A stretch of DNA of 64,000 nt from Microbacterium karelineae (lineage in GTDB: Bacteria; Actinomycetota; Actinomycetes; Actinomycetales; Microbacteriaceae), in contig NZ_WFIX01000186.1 of assembly GCF_009745985.1 (NCBI RefSeq), positions 1 to 64,000 on the forward strand, written 5' to 3'. Shown piece by piece: positions 40,963 to 48,444 of the stretch. A program made the translations under genes and the position numbers. Under the pieces are notes generated by a model. That model was not told where the DNA came from and did no database searches. It saw nothing but the letters and a program-made list of their open reading frames with translations. Within the stretch, counting starts at the first letter, position 1; each line of letters starts with the position of its first letter.

Positions 40963-41360
40963 GAGGGAGGTCCTTGTGGTGTGCGCGGATCCGGTGTGCG
41001 GATGCGCGGGGAATGCGTCGATGCGCGTGCGGCGCGGTGCACGCGCCTCGAGCGAGGCGATGCGTGCTCCAGATCGGCGGGTGCGGCGCGCGAGGGGCGC
41101 GGATCCGGCGGCGTCTGGGGAGGGCTCAGCTGGCGGGGCGGCTCAGCGACACATTCGACAGCACATGACGACGCGACCCGGCATCATCGCACCGGAGACT
41201 CCGTTCGCCTCCCGGGCGGACAGAACCTGCGTGTCGTCAGTCATGTGGCTCATTGTGACGGCCCATCACCGTTCGTGTCAATCTGCGACGGGTTCTGTGA
41301 CAGCGCGTGTCGGGGTGCGCCGCGGGGGCGGCAGGGGCGCGCGATACCCTGGCTCCATCG
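40963..41360. other. Gap without a recognised gene
   Basis: About 400 bp between the divergent wHTH regulator and the GH43 gene. The sequence is GC-rich with several AT-richer patches near 41140-41290. I find no convincing small gene, RNA or riboswitch here. Confidence 0.5.
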
Positions 41361-41374
41361 TGTTCCCGGTAACA
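41361..41374. promoter_or_regulatory. LacI-type operator upstream of GH43 gene
   Basis: TGTTCCCGGTAACA differs from a perfect palindrome at one symmetric pair (12 of 14 positions) and has the TGTTNCCGGNAACA form of LacI-family operators used in actinobacterial sugar genes. It lies 55 bp before the start codon. No LacI gene is in the window. Confidence 0.5.
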
Positions 41375-41429
41375 GTCGGGGCGGAGGAAGGCGCACGCGC
41401 GCCGCGACGAGCTCGAAGGGGAGTCCACC

Positions 41430-43361
41430 GTGGGAGAACCGAACGGATCCGTGCGCCTGCTCGCGTACGACCGCGTTCCGACGACCGATCAGGAGGCGAA
41501 CAACGCTGACATCGCGCTGAGCGTGCACCTCGCGCTCGACTTCGGCGACGGCTGGGTGCCGCTCAACGAGAACTACGGCGTCTTCTTCGCGAAGACCTCT
41601 GAGGCGCCCGGGCCGCGCGGCACGCCGAGCGACATCGTCCGCGGCCTCGTGGATCCGCACATCCATGTCGAGCCCGGCGGCTTCGGGATCGTCGCGACGC
41701 GCGTCGCGCGCGGCGGCGGCTCCGACGGCACGCAGGCGTCGAGCCTCCTCTACGCGCGATCGGTCGACCTGCTCGCGTACGAGGAGATCGGGCTGATCGA
41801 CCTCGGGGTCGACGACGGTGTGAACGCCCCCGCCGCGATATACGACGCGGATCAGGAGCGCTATGTCGTCGCCTGGACGTCCGATGCGGGCGAGCCGATG
41901 CACACGACGTTCGCCGATCTCGCGGATCCCGCCACGCGCGGTCCCGTCGCCGCGGGCGCCGTGCCGGCGCTCGCGCGCGCGGCGTCGGCGCCCGGCGTCG
42001 AGGACTTCCGCTCGGGCAATTCGATCGACGTCCCGCCCGAGATCGCGCGGGCGCTCGGGGTGCGCCTCGGGCGGATCCGGAACACCTCGGCCGGGGCGTT
42101 CGAGCCGGTCGAGCTCGCCGTCGGCGAGGCACTCGACGCGGGGCGCCTGCCCGCGCGGATCTCGCTCGGCTACGACGACGGATCCACGGGATCCCTCGCC
42201 GTCGCGTGGGACGCCGACGCGATCGCCGCCGTCGACACCTCGACGCCGGGGCGCTACGTGATCCGCGGATCCGTGCGGCAGGCGGAGTACCCGGCGCCGT
42301 TCGCGGACGAGCGCGCGGATCCCTCGATCTTCGCGTTCGACGGGAACGGCACGCAGATCTTCCTCCTGATCGCGACCGAGGACCTGCACATGAACCCCGT
42401 CGATCCGGACGTGCCGGGCGGGCCCCACATGCCGATCCGCGTGGGCAGGACGATCGCCGAGCTGTCCGACGAGGCGATCGCCGCGGGTGGAAACGCCGAG
42501 ATCGACCTGCTGCGCACCGGCGACGTCGACGCGCACGGCGGCGTCATGACGGGGTGCTTCTGGGCGCCCGAGTTCCACATCATCGACGGCACGCTGTCGA
42601 TCCTGTTCATGCCCTGCTACGACGGGGCCGACGGAAAGCCCGATATGTGGACGGGGCGGGCGAGCATCGTCCAGCTGAAGAAGGACGCGGACGGCCGCGA
42701 CCTCGACCCCTCCGTTCCGGCGAACTGGACCGCGGCCCGCCACGTGCTGCGCGCCGACGGATCCGACCTCAACGACATCGAGGGCATCTCGCTCGATATG
42801 ACGTACTTCCAGGACTCCGGGCGCCACCACTACGTGTGGCAGATGCTCGGATCGCTGTTCCTCGCCGAGATGGATCCCGCGGATCCGACGCGCCTCACGA
42901 CGGATCCCGTGCGGATCATCGCGCCCGAATACGCGTGGGACAACGTCATCGCCGAGGGAGCCAACGTGCTCGTGCGGGACGGCGTGATCCACATGATCTA
43001 CTCGGGTTCGTCGGTCGGCGACACCTACACGACGGGCCTCGCGACGGCGCCCGCCGGCGTCGGCGCCGACCTCGCGGATCCCGCCACGTGGACCCGGTTG
43101 AACCATCCGCTGCAGAAGTCGGGCCCGTTCGCGGGCGAGTGGCAGCTCGGCACGGGGCACGGCATGTGGTCGACGGATGAGGACGGAAACGACCTCTACG
43201 TCTTCCACGCCCGCACCGACCACAACGGCCTGACGGGGCGCGACACGTTCGTGCGCCGCGTGCACTGGGCATCGGACGGGTTCCCCGTGCTCGACATGGA
43301 GCGCGAGGAGGAGCTCGCTCCCGAGTTCCGGAATCCCGAGATCGAGGTCGTGGTGCGCTGA
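41430..43361 (+). CDS. Glycoside hydrolase family 43-type enzyme
   Basis: A 643-residue cytoplasmic protein. An N-terminal segment (RLLAYDRVPTTDQEANNADIALSVHLALD, LNENYGVFFAKTS) and an Ig-like domain around residues 235-290 (SLAVAWDADAIAAVDTSTPGRYVIRG) precede the five-bladed propeller domain. Acidic residues in DPSIFAFDGNG and FWAPEFHIIDG are candidate catalytic or pKa-modulating residues. Such enzymes remove arabinose or xylose from hemicellulose fragments. No signal peptide is seen. GTG 41430 has a GGGGAG site. Confidence 0.85.
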   Translation: MGEPNGSVRLLAYDRVPTTDQEANNADIALSVHLALDFGDGWVPLNENYGVFFAKTSEAPGPRGTPSDIVRGLVDPHIHVEPGGFGIVATRVARGGGSDGTQASSLLYARSVDLLAYEEIGLIDLGVDDGVNAPAAIYDADQERYVVAWTSDAGEPMHTTFADLADPATRGPVAAGAVPALARAASAPGVEDFRSGNSIDVPPEIARALGVRLGRIRNTSAGAFEPVELAVGEALDAGRLPARISLGYDDGSTGSLAVAWDADAIAAVDTSTPGRYVIRGSVRQAEYPAPFADERADPSIFAFDGNGTQIFLLIATEDLHMNPVDPDVPGGPHMPIRVGRTIAELSDEAIAAGGNAEIDLLRTGDVDAHGGVMTGCFWAPEFHIIDGTLSILFMPCYDGADGKPDMWTGRASIVQLKKDADGRDLDPSVPANWTAARHVLRADGSDLNDIEGISLDMTYFQDSGRHHYVWQMLGSLFLAEMDPADPTRLTTDPVRIIAPEYAWDNVIAEGANVLVRDGVIHMIYSGSSVGDTYTTGLATAPAGVGADLADPATWTRLNHPLQKSGPFAGEWQLGTGHGMWSTDEDGNDLYVFHARTDHNGLTGRDTFVRRVHWASDGFPVLDMEREEELAPEFRNPEIEVVVR

Positions 43362-43380
43362 ACGGGTGTTGAATCGTGGG

Positions 43381-43671
43381 GTGAGTGCTGACCTGACCTT
43401 CACGGATGCCGCGGACCTGTCGCGATACGAGCTGCGCCGCGGCGACGAGCTCGTGAGCGTGCTCGACTACCGCGTGCGCGGCGACACGATCGCCCTCACC
43501 CGGGCCTTCACGAACCCCGCCCGCCGCGGCCACGGCTACGCGGCGGTCGTGACGCAGCGCGCGGTCGACGCGATCGAGGCGCGCGGCGGGCTCAGGGTGG
43601 TGCCGGTGTGCTGGTACGTCGCCGACTGGTTCGACGCGCACCCCGAGCACCAGGAGCTGCTGGCGGGCTGA
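43381..43671 (+). CDS. Small GNAT-like N-acetyltransferase (YjdJ type)
   Basis: A 96-residue protein with the minimal GNAT fold of the DUF4442/YjdJ-type family. A strand YELRRGDELVSVLDYRV is followed by an acyl-CoA loop RRGHGYAAVVTQRAVD and a VVPVCWYVADWFDAHPEH end, resembling the usual CPYVxxWIxxHPE. Its acceptor is unknown. GTG 43381 is preferred, with an in-frame TTG at 43366 as alternative. Confidence 0.8.
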   Translation: MSADLTFTDAADLSRYELRRGDELVSVLDYRVRGDTIALTRAFTNPARRGHGYAAVVTQRAVDAIEARGGLRVVPVCWYVADWFDAHPEHQELLAG

Positions 43672-43719
43672 ACGCGATGAGGCGCTGGCAGGCGACCGCG
43701 CGCCGCTGAATGGTCCCGC

Positions 43720-44706
43720 TCAGCGCGTGTCGCGCTCCGTCTGCGCCTCCGGGCGATCCGCATCCGTGATCGGTCGGCGCCCGAGGGCCATCGCGAACAC
43801 GGCGCCCGAGAGGTTGTGCCAGACGGAGAACACGGCGGCCGGCAGGGCCGCGAGGGGTGAGAAGTGCGCGGCCGCGAGCGACGCCGCGAGGCCCGAGTTC
43901 TGCATGCCGACCTCGACGGCGATCGCGCGGCGCTCGCGCTGGGTCATGCGCATCGCGGACGCCGCGCCGTAGCCGAGCAGAAGCCCGAAGCCGTTGTGGA
44001 GCACGACGGCGAGGAAGACGATGAGCCCGGCCTCGATGATCCGCTCGGCGCTTGCACCGACGACGATCGCGACGATCAGGGCGATGGCGATCGTCGACAC
44101 CCACGGCAGCACGGGCTGCACCCGCTCGATCCAGCGCCGCAGCAGGATCCGCACGAGGATCCCGGCGATCACGGGGACGAGCACGGTCTGGACGACCGAC
44201 AGCATCATCGCCGAGAACGGCACGTCGAGGAACTGGCCGGCGAGCCACAGTGTGAGCAGCGGCGTGAGGACGGGCGCGAGCAGCGTCGAGCACGCCGTGA
44301 CCGTGACGGACAGGGCGGTGTCGCCGCGCGAGAGGTAGGTGACGACGTTCGAGGCGGTGCCTCCCGGCGCGCAGCCGACGAGGATGAGGCCCGCCGCGAG
44401 CTCCGCCGGGAGCTGGAGGGCGACCGCGATGGCCCACGCGGCGAGCGGCATGACGATGAACTGCAGGGCGACGCCGATCGCCACGATCCACGGCCGCTTC
44501 GCGATGCGGGTGAAGTCGGGCAGCGTGAGCGTCAGGCCCATCCCGAACATGACGATGCCGAGCAGCCACGGGATCGATGGCGCGAGGGGGACGACGGCGC
44601 CGGGGGCGAAGAAGCCGATCACGGCGGCCACGAGGACGAGCACGGGGAAGAGCGTGACGGCGAGGCGGGCCGCGCGGTCGACGGCGGGCGCGGGGGAGGA
44701 CATCAT
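43720..44706 (-). CDS. Bile acid:sodium symporter (BASS)-family transporter
   Basis: A 328-residue membrane protein with about ten helices and the BASS motifs FGMGLTLTLPDF, GCAPGGTASNVVTYLSRGD, ALSVTVTACSTLLAPVLTPL and VEVGMQNSGLAASLA. Bacterial members move organic anions including pantothenate and keto acids with Na+; the substrate is not evident. ATG 44706 is the likely start. It is divergent from the hydrolase pseudogene. Confidence 0.9.
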   Translation of the reverse strand: MMSSPAPAVDRAARLAVTLFPVLVLVAAVIGFFAPGAVVPLAPSIPWLLGIVMFGMGLTLTLPDFTRIAKRPWIVAIGVALQFIVMPLAAWAIAVALQLPAELAAGLILVGCAPGGTASNVVTYLSRGDTALSVTVTACSTLLAPVLTPLLTLWLAGQFLDVPFSAMMLSVVQTVLVPVIAGILVRILLRRWIERVQPVLPWVSTIAIALIVAIVVGASAERIIEAGLIVFLAVVLHNGFGLLLGYGAASAMRMTQRERRAIAVEVGMQNSGLAASLAAAHFSPLAALPAAVFSVWHNLSGAVFAMALGRRPITDADRPEAQTERDTR

Positions 44707-44786
44707 CCGCCTTGGATACCACGACGGCGGGGCAGCGTGCGAATCCACCTGTTCCCCTCGTCGGGGGTTCCCTCTACCCTCGCGGT

Positions 44787-45487
44787 ATGGACGTGATCCT
44801 CATCTCCGGATTCTGGCTCGACGGATCGTCGGGGCGCGGCCAGGTGCCCGCACTCGAGGCGGCGGGCCATCGCGTGCACGCGCCCACCCTGCCCGGATAT
44901 GCGCCGGGCGACGGCATCGATGTGGGGCTGCAGGATCACGTCGATGCGGTCGTGCGGATCATCGACGATGTCGAGGGCGATGTCGTCCTCGTCGGGCATT
45001 CGGCGGGCGGCGCCGTGGCGTGGGGGCGACCGACGCGCGGCCTGATCGCGTGGCGCGGGTCGTCTTCGTCGACGCCTTCCCGCCGCCGGAGGGATTCGCC
45101 GTCAACGACGAGCTGCCGGCTGCGGGCGGGGTCGTGCCGTTCCCCGAGGATCGCGCCGCGTACTTCGCCGAGGTCGAGTTCCAGGACTTCGCGGACGATC
45201 AGCTCGCGGACTTCATCGCGCGCGCGATCCCGGTGCCCGAGCGCGTCGCGACGGATCCGATCGTCCTGTCGGACGAGGCGCGCTGGGAGGTGCCGATCAC
45301 GATCGTCGCGACGGCGTTCCCCGTCGAGCAGCTCGAGCAGCTCGTCGCGGCGGATCACCCGATGACGGCCGAGATGCGCGCCGTGCGGGAGATGTCGGTG
45401 ATCGAGCTGCCGACGAGCCACTGGCCGCAGCTGACGAAGCCCGACGAGCTCGCGCGGATCCTCGTCGGTGAGGCTGCGGGGGAGTAG
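44787..45487 (+). pseudogene. Alpha/beta hydrolase, frameshifted at a G run
   Basis: The frame from ATG 44787 encodes MDVILISGFWLDG...DVVLVGHSAGGAVAWG. The match continues in another frame from about 45027 (ATDARPDRVARVVFVDAFPPPEGF) to the stop at 45487, including the C-terminal histidine in LPTSHWPQL. The break is a run of five Gs at 45022-45026; six would restore one 233-residue protein with intact nucleophile and histidine. It is either a one-base deletion or a sequencing error. The family is small esterase-like hydrolases of actinobacteria. Confidence 0.8.
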
Positions 45488-45493
45488 GCGGGG

Positions 45494-46315
45494 TCAGCTG
45501 TCGGCGTCGCCTGCCTCCGCGCCGCCGGCCTTCTCGGCGTCCTCGAACCAGTCGAGCTGGAGCTCGGCGGCGGGGCCGACGGGGTTGACGACGATCCCCG
45601 CCATCCCGTCGTCCTTCGCCGACGCGACGACCTTCTCGAGCGTCGTCGGCTGGGCGATCGCGGCCGACTCCCACGCCCACAGCTCGGCGGGGCTCGTGAA
45701 CAGGGCGTGCAGGACCTGGCCGTCGGGGCGCGTGGCGCTCGCGATGTTGTAGCCGATCGTGTCGCCGTCGTCGTCGGTCACGGGGATCCCGCCCACATAG
45801 ACCACCGCGTCGTGGAGCATGCGCACGAACTCGTCGAGCTCGACGCCGCCGTCGACGATGGCCGATGCCAGGCGCGAGGCGTCGGCGAGACTGTCGCCGA
45901 ACGCGCGCGTCATCTCGTCGGCGTATGTGATGAACGCGCCGTCGGATCCCGCGTCGATCGCGATCCCGTCGTGGTGCTCCATCGCCTGCGCGAGCGTCGC
46001 CGCCGCGGGCTGCGCGAGCGAGCGGCCCTCGTCGCCGGGCGCGAACGCCTCGAGGCGCGGGTTGTCGGTGAACGCGAGCAGCAGATCCTTGCCCTCGTCG
46101 TCGCGCACCGACGTGACGACGAGCTTGTCGCCCTCCTGCATCGGCTTCTCGGGATCCGCGAACTCGGAATGGCTGATGTCGAGCAGCAGCTGCCCGGATG
46201 CCGCGCGCCGCAGCACGTCGCTGTGCGTCTGCGGATCCTTCTTCTCGGCCCACGCCGCAAGCGCCTCCTGCACGCGGGCGTTCTGGACGATGTTCTTCGG
46301 CTGCTCGTCGCTCAT
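45494..46315 (-). CDS. SseB-family protein
   Basis: A 273-residue soluble acidic protein. Its first half matches the SseB N-terminal domain: AFTDNPRLEAFAPGDEGRSLAQPAAATLAQAMEHHDGIAIDAGSDGAFITYADEM. A less conserved second half may be the SseB C-terminal domain (TTLEKVVASAKDDGMAGIVVNPVGPAAELQLDW). The family is widespread in actinobacteria with no established function outside type III secretion, which is absent here. Confidence 0.82.
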   Translation of the reverse strand: MSDEQPKNIVQNARVQEALAAWAEKKDPQTHSDVLRRAASGQLLLDISHSEFADPEKPMQEGDKLVVTSVRDDEGKDLLLAFTDNPRLEAFAPGDEGRSLAQPAAATLAQAMEHHDGIAIDAGSDGAFITYADEMTRAFGDSLADASRLASAIVDGGVELDEFVRMLHDAVVYVGGIPVTDDDGDTIGYNIASATRPDGQVLHALFTSPAELWAWESAAIAQPTTLEKVVASAKDDGMAGIVVNPVGPAAELQLDWFEDAEKAGGAEAGDADS

Positions 46316-46471
46316 ACGGCCACGGTACGTGGGGTGCGGGGTGGGGTGCCAATGCGTGGCGGCAGGTTGCGCGGCGTCGGGCGCAGTTCCGAGATGAGGC
46401 CGAATCGTCGAGAGAAGGGGATTATCGCGGTTTGGCGCGATCCTCGGTGATGCTGCCTTCTCTCGGCGCCT

Positions 46472-46765
46472 CTACAGTTCGGGGCTCAGCATCGCCTCGG
46501 CGGCGGCGCGGTGGACCGGATCCTCGGTTTCGAGGGCGAAGATCCCGTACGTGAGGGGGCTCGCCTCCCAGATGCGGCGCGCCTGCGTCGCGAGGCCCGG
46601 CCAGGTGCGCCCGCCGGCCGCGACATACGCGTCGACGGCCACCTGCAGCATGTCGTCGCCAGCGGCGCCGAGCTGGAAGGAGAAGTCGCGGGCGGGGTCG
46701 TCGACCCGGGCGGTCGTCCAGTCGATCACGCCGGTGATCCGTTCGCCGTCGAGGAGGAGGTGGGC
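46472..46765 (-). pseudogene. Macrolide 2'-phosphotransferase, C-terminal remnant
   Basis: The frame reads AHLLLDGERITGVIDWTTARVDDPARDF...AAGGRTWPGLATQ...LTYGIFALETED, closely resembling the Mph end (LIDNTERVSGMIDWSEARVDDPA...YEAAGGRVWPRL). The metal-binding aspartate of VIDW is present, but the HGDLH catalytic loop and everything before it are missing. The remnant starts directly after the TAG stop of the toxin gene at 46766, in the same frame. The N-terminal remnant of the same gene lies at 48226-48414. Confidence 0.82.
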
Positions 46766-47056
46766 CTACAGATGCCGGCCCGGTTCCATGCGTTGGTGCA
46801 GGACGCGGATCACGTCGATCGAATCGTCGGTGACGACGTAGAACACGAGATGGCTCCCGATGCGATAGCGGCGGTATCCCTCGCGGATGTCATCGCATCT
46901 ATGTCCGCGATCGGGATCCGTCGCGATCCGTTCGATCGCCGCACGGATCTCCAGGATGTATGTCTCGGCCTGTGCAGGAGACCAGCGTTCCTCTGTGAAG
47001 TCCCAGATTCCGGAGAGGTCACGCTGTGCCGCAGGCGTGAACCGGTAGGGCGTCAT
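46766..47056 (-). CDS. parE: ParE/RelE-family toxin
   Basis: A 96-residue type II toxin of the RelE/ParE superfamily: MTPYRFTPAAQRDLSGIWDFTEERWS, AERYI-like ETYILEIRAAIERIA, RGHRCDDIREGYRRYRIGSHLVFYVV and a C-terminal DVIRVLHQRMEPGRHL. It overlaps the antitoxin gene by 4 bp. The ParD-type partner suggests a gyrase-poisoning ParE rather than an mRNase. Its stop codon abuts the phosphotransferase remnant, marking an insertion or recombination joint. Confidence 0.9.
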   Translation of the reverse strand: MTPYRFTPAAQRDLSGIWDFTEERWSPAQAETYILEIRAAIERIATDPDRGHRCDDIREGYRRYRIGSHLVFYVVTDDSIDVIRVLHQRMEPGRHL

Positions 47057-47286
47057 CGCCTCTTCGACGCGATGAACGCGTCGAAGTCGAACTCCTCGGC
47101 CTCGCCGCTGTTCTCGCCGGAGACGAGCGCGGCTCGCAGAGCGGCGAGCTGCGTCTCCCGGTCTTCCAGGAGCCGCAGACCAGCGCGGATCACCTCGCTC
47201 GCGGAGCGATAGCGCCCGGAGTCGACCTCGCGCGAGAGAAACGCGGAGAAGTGATCGTCGAGGCTGATCGAGGTGTTCTGCGCCAT
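47053..47286 (-). CDS. parD: ParD-family antitoxin
   Basis: A 77-residue antitoxin of the CopG/ParD type. The ribbon-helix-helix is MAQNTSISLDDHFSAFLSREVDSGRYRSASEVIRAGLRLLEDRE, and the acidic C-terminal tail (GEAEEFDFDAFIASKRR) is the toxin-binding part. First gene of the pair, with a perfect palindrome just upstream for autoregulation. Confidence 0.92.
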   Translation of the reverse strand: MAQNTSISLDDHFSAFLSREVDSGRYRSASEVIRAGLRLLEDRETQLAALRAALVSGENSGEAEEFDFDAFIASKRR

Positions 47287-47296
47287 GAACCAAGGG

Positions 47297-47311
47297 TACC
47301 AATTATTGGTA
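47297..47311. promoter_or_regulatory. ParD operator palindrome
   Basis: TACCAATTATTGGTA: 7-bp perfect inverted repeat with a one-base centre, 10 bp upstream of the parD start and in locally AT-rich DNA, as expected for a ribbon-helix-helix autoregulator overlapping the promoter. Confidence 0.7.
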
Positions 47312-47374
47312 GTCGAGCGCTGGGGTCAGGCTGACGGAGTTGAGCCGATTCTGCGATTCGAGCGTCGGCGTGGC

Positions 47375-47400
47375 CGGGGCGGGCCTCTCAGCCCGCCCCG
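47375..47400 (-). terminator. Hairpin terminator of the 172-residue hypothetical gene
   Basis: CGGGGCGGGC, loop CTCTCA, GCCCGCCCCG: perfect 10-bp stem 8 bp beyond the minus-strand stop at 47409. Confidence 0.75.
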
Positions 47401-47408
47401 CCGGTGTG

Positions 47409-47927
47409 TCAGTCGCCGATCGTCTCGAGCGTCCCGTCGGGGTGCAGGAGCCCGCCGAGCGGGGGCAGGTGGCCTCCGCGCAGCACGTGCTGGAGCGCGC
47501 GCCGCGGGGATTCGCCGGCGGCGACGCGTTCGAGCCACGGGGCCCAGGCGTGCGCGTTGAGCCGGAACTGGATCGGTCCGCGCCGTTCGTGCGGCCACAG
47601 CTCGAACAGGTGGGCGTGGGCGCGGATGTCGAGGGTGCCGCGGGTGAACTCGCTCTTCAGCAGCTCGGCGAGGAGGTAGTACTGAGCGGGCGTGAAGCCG
47701 GCGGCGTGGAGGGCGCGGGCGGTGTCTTTCCAGGTCTTCGGCGCGTGCGTGTTCCCGTTGAGCAGGCCGGGCGCGAGGTGCGCCATGATGACGGCGCCGG
47801 GGAACCACGGCAGGTGGTCGATCATGTACCGCGACCAGAGCGGGCGGTCGGCCTCGGGGACGTCGCCCCACCCGTCGTGCGGGTCGAGGTCGTCGCGGTC
47901 GCCGGAATCGACGTTGATGAGAGACAT
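47409..47927 (-). CDS. Hypothetical protein between the phosphotransferase remnants
   Basis: A 172-residue soluble protein beginning MSLINVDSGDRDDLDPHDGW with an AAGGAG site just upstream of ATG 47927. It is rich in Trp, His and Pro (LPWFPGAVIMAHLAPGLLNGNTHAPKTWKD, HAHLFELWPHERRG) with mostly helical character and no membrane segment. I do not recognise a family. It has its own terminator. Its position inside the broken phosphotransferase suggests it arrived with the parDE module. Confidence 0.65.
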   Translation of the reverse strand: MSLINVDSGDRDDLDPHDGWGDVPEADRPLWSRYMIDHLPWFPGAVIMAHLAPGLLNGNTHAPKTWKDTARALHAAGFTPAQYYLLAELLKSEFTRGTLDIRAHAHLFELWPHERRGPIQFRLNAHAWAPWLERVAAGESPRRALQHVLRGGHLPPLGGLLHPDGTLETIGD

Positions 47928-48225
47928 GGGAGTGCTCCTTCCCGGATCCCGCGGGTGCGCGAGCGCGCGCCGCCAGCGGGCATCCATCGACTTGCCCGCG
48001 CACGGCCGTGGCGGGCCGGTTCTTCCCCTGGGGCACCCCACTCGACCGAGAGGGTTGCCGCACAGCCGGCCAGGTACCGACAGCTGTGACTCGTGAACCT
48101 TCGAGTAAGAGTAGCGGACGGTGTCGATGAACGGAGCATGAGTTTGGGAGGAGCGGCAGGCGACTCTGTGCAACGAGCAGATATTCGATTATCTGTGGTC
48201 GCCGGCGACGTTGAGATTCGGAATC
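47928..48225. other. Gap without a recognised gene inside the phosphotransferase split
   Basis: About 300 bp upstream of the hypothetical gene. It carries a GC-rich half next to 47930-48060 and a more AT-rich half around 48090-48200 that probably contains its promoter. No coding frame with family resemblance is seen. Confidence 0.45.
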
Positions 48226-48414
48226 GAGGATCTGCGCCTCCTTCTTGGCCTCATCCACAACCTCGGGAGGGGGATCCGCAGTACCCAGGTGGCACCGTCT
48301 GCGTCGTCGGCCACGACGACGCGGAATTCGACCCTGGCCTCGTTGACGGAGACCGAAGCGGGGTGCGAGGGTCAGGCCGTCGGATGCGTCGATGAGGATG
48401 GAGCATGAGGCCAC
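48226..48414 (-). pseudogene. Macrolide 2'-phosphotransferase, N-terminal remnant
   Basis: Minus-strand frames give SDGLTLAP, then VNEARVEFRVVVADDADG plus ATWVLRIP, then PPEVVDEAKKEAQIL in three different frames. Together they follow Mph residues of about 15-70 (HGLKLHG...VNELGLDYRIVIATVDDG...RRWVLRIPRRAEV). Breaks are at C runs complementary to 48360-48363 (one extra base) and 48269-48273 (one missing base). Similarity ends near 48226. The central 110-120 residues are lost and the end of the gene lies 1.46 kb away at 46472-46765. Confidence 0.7.
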
Positions 48415-48444
48415 GTCGCCAGGATCATCCCGATCTGCCCCATG

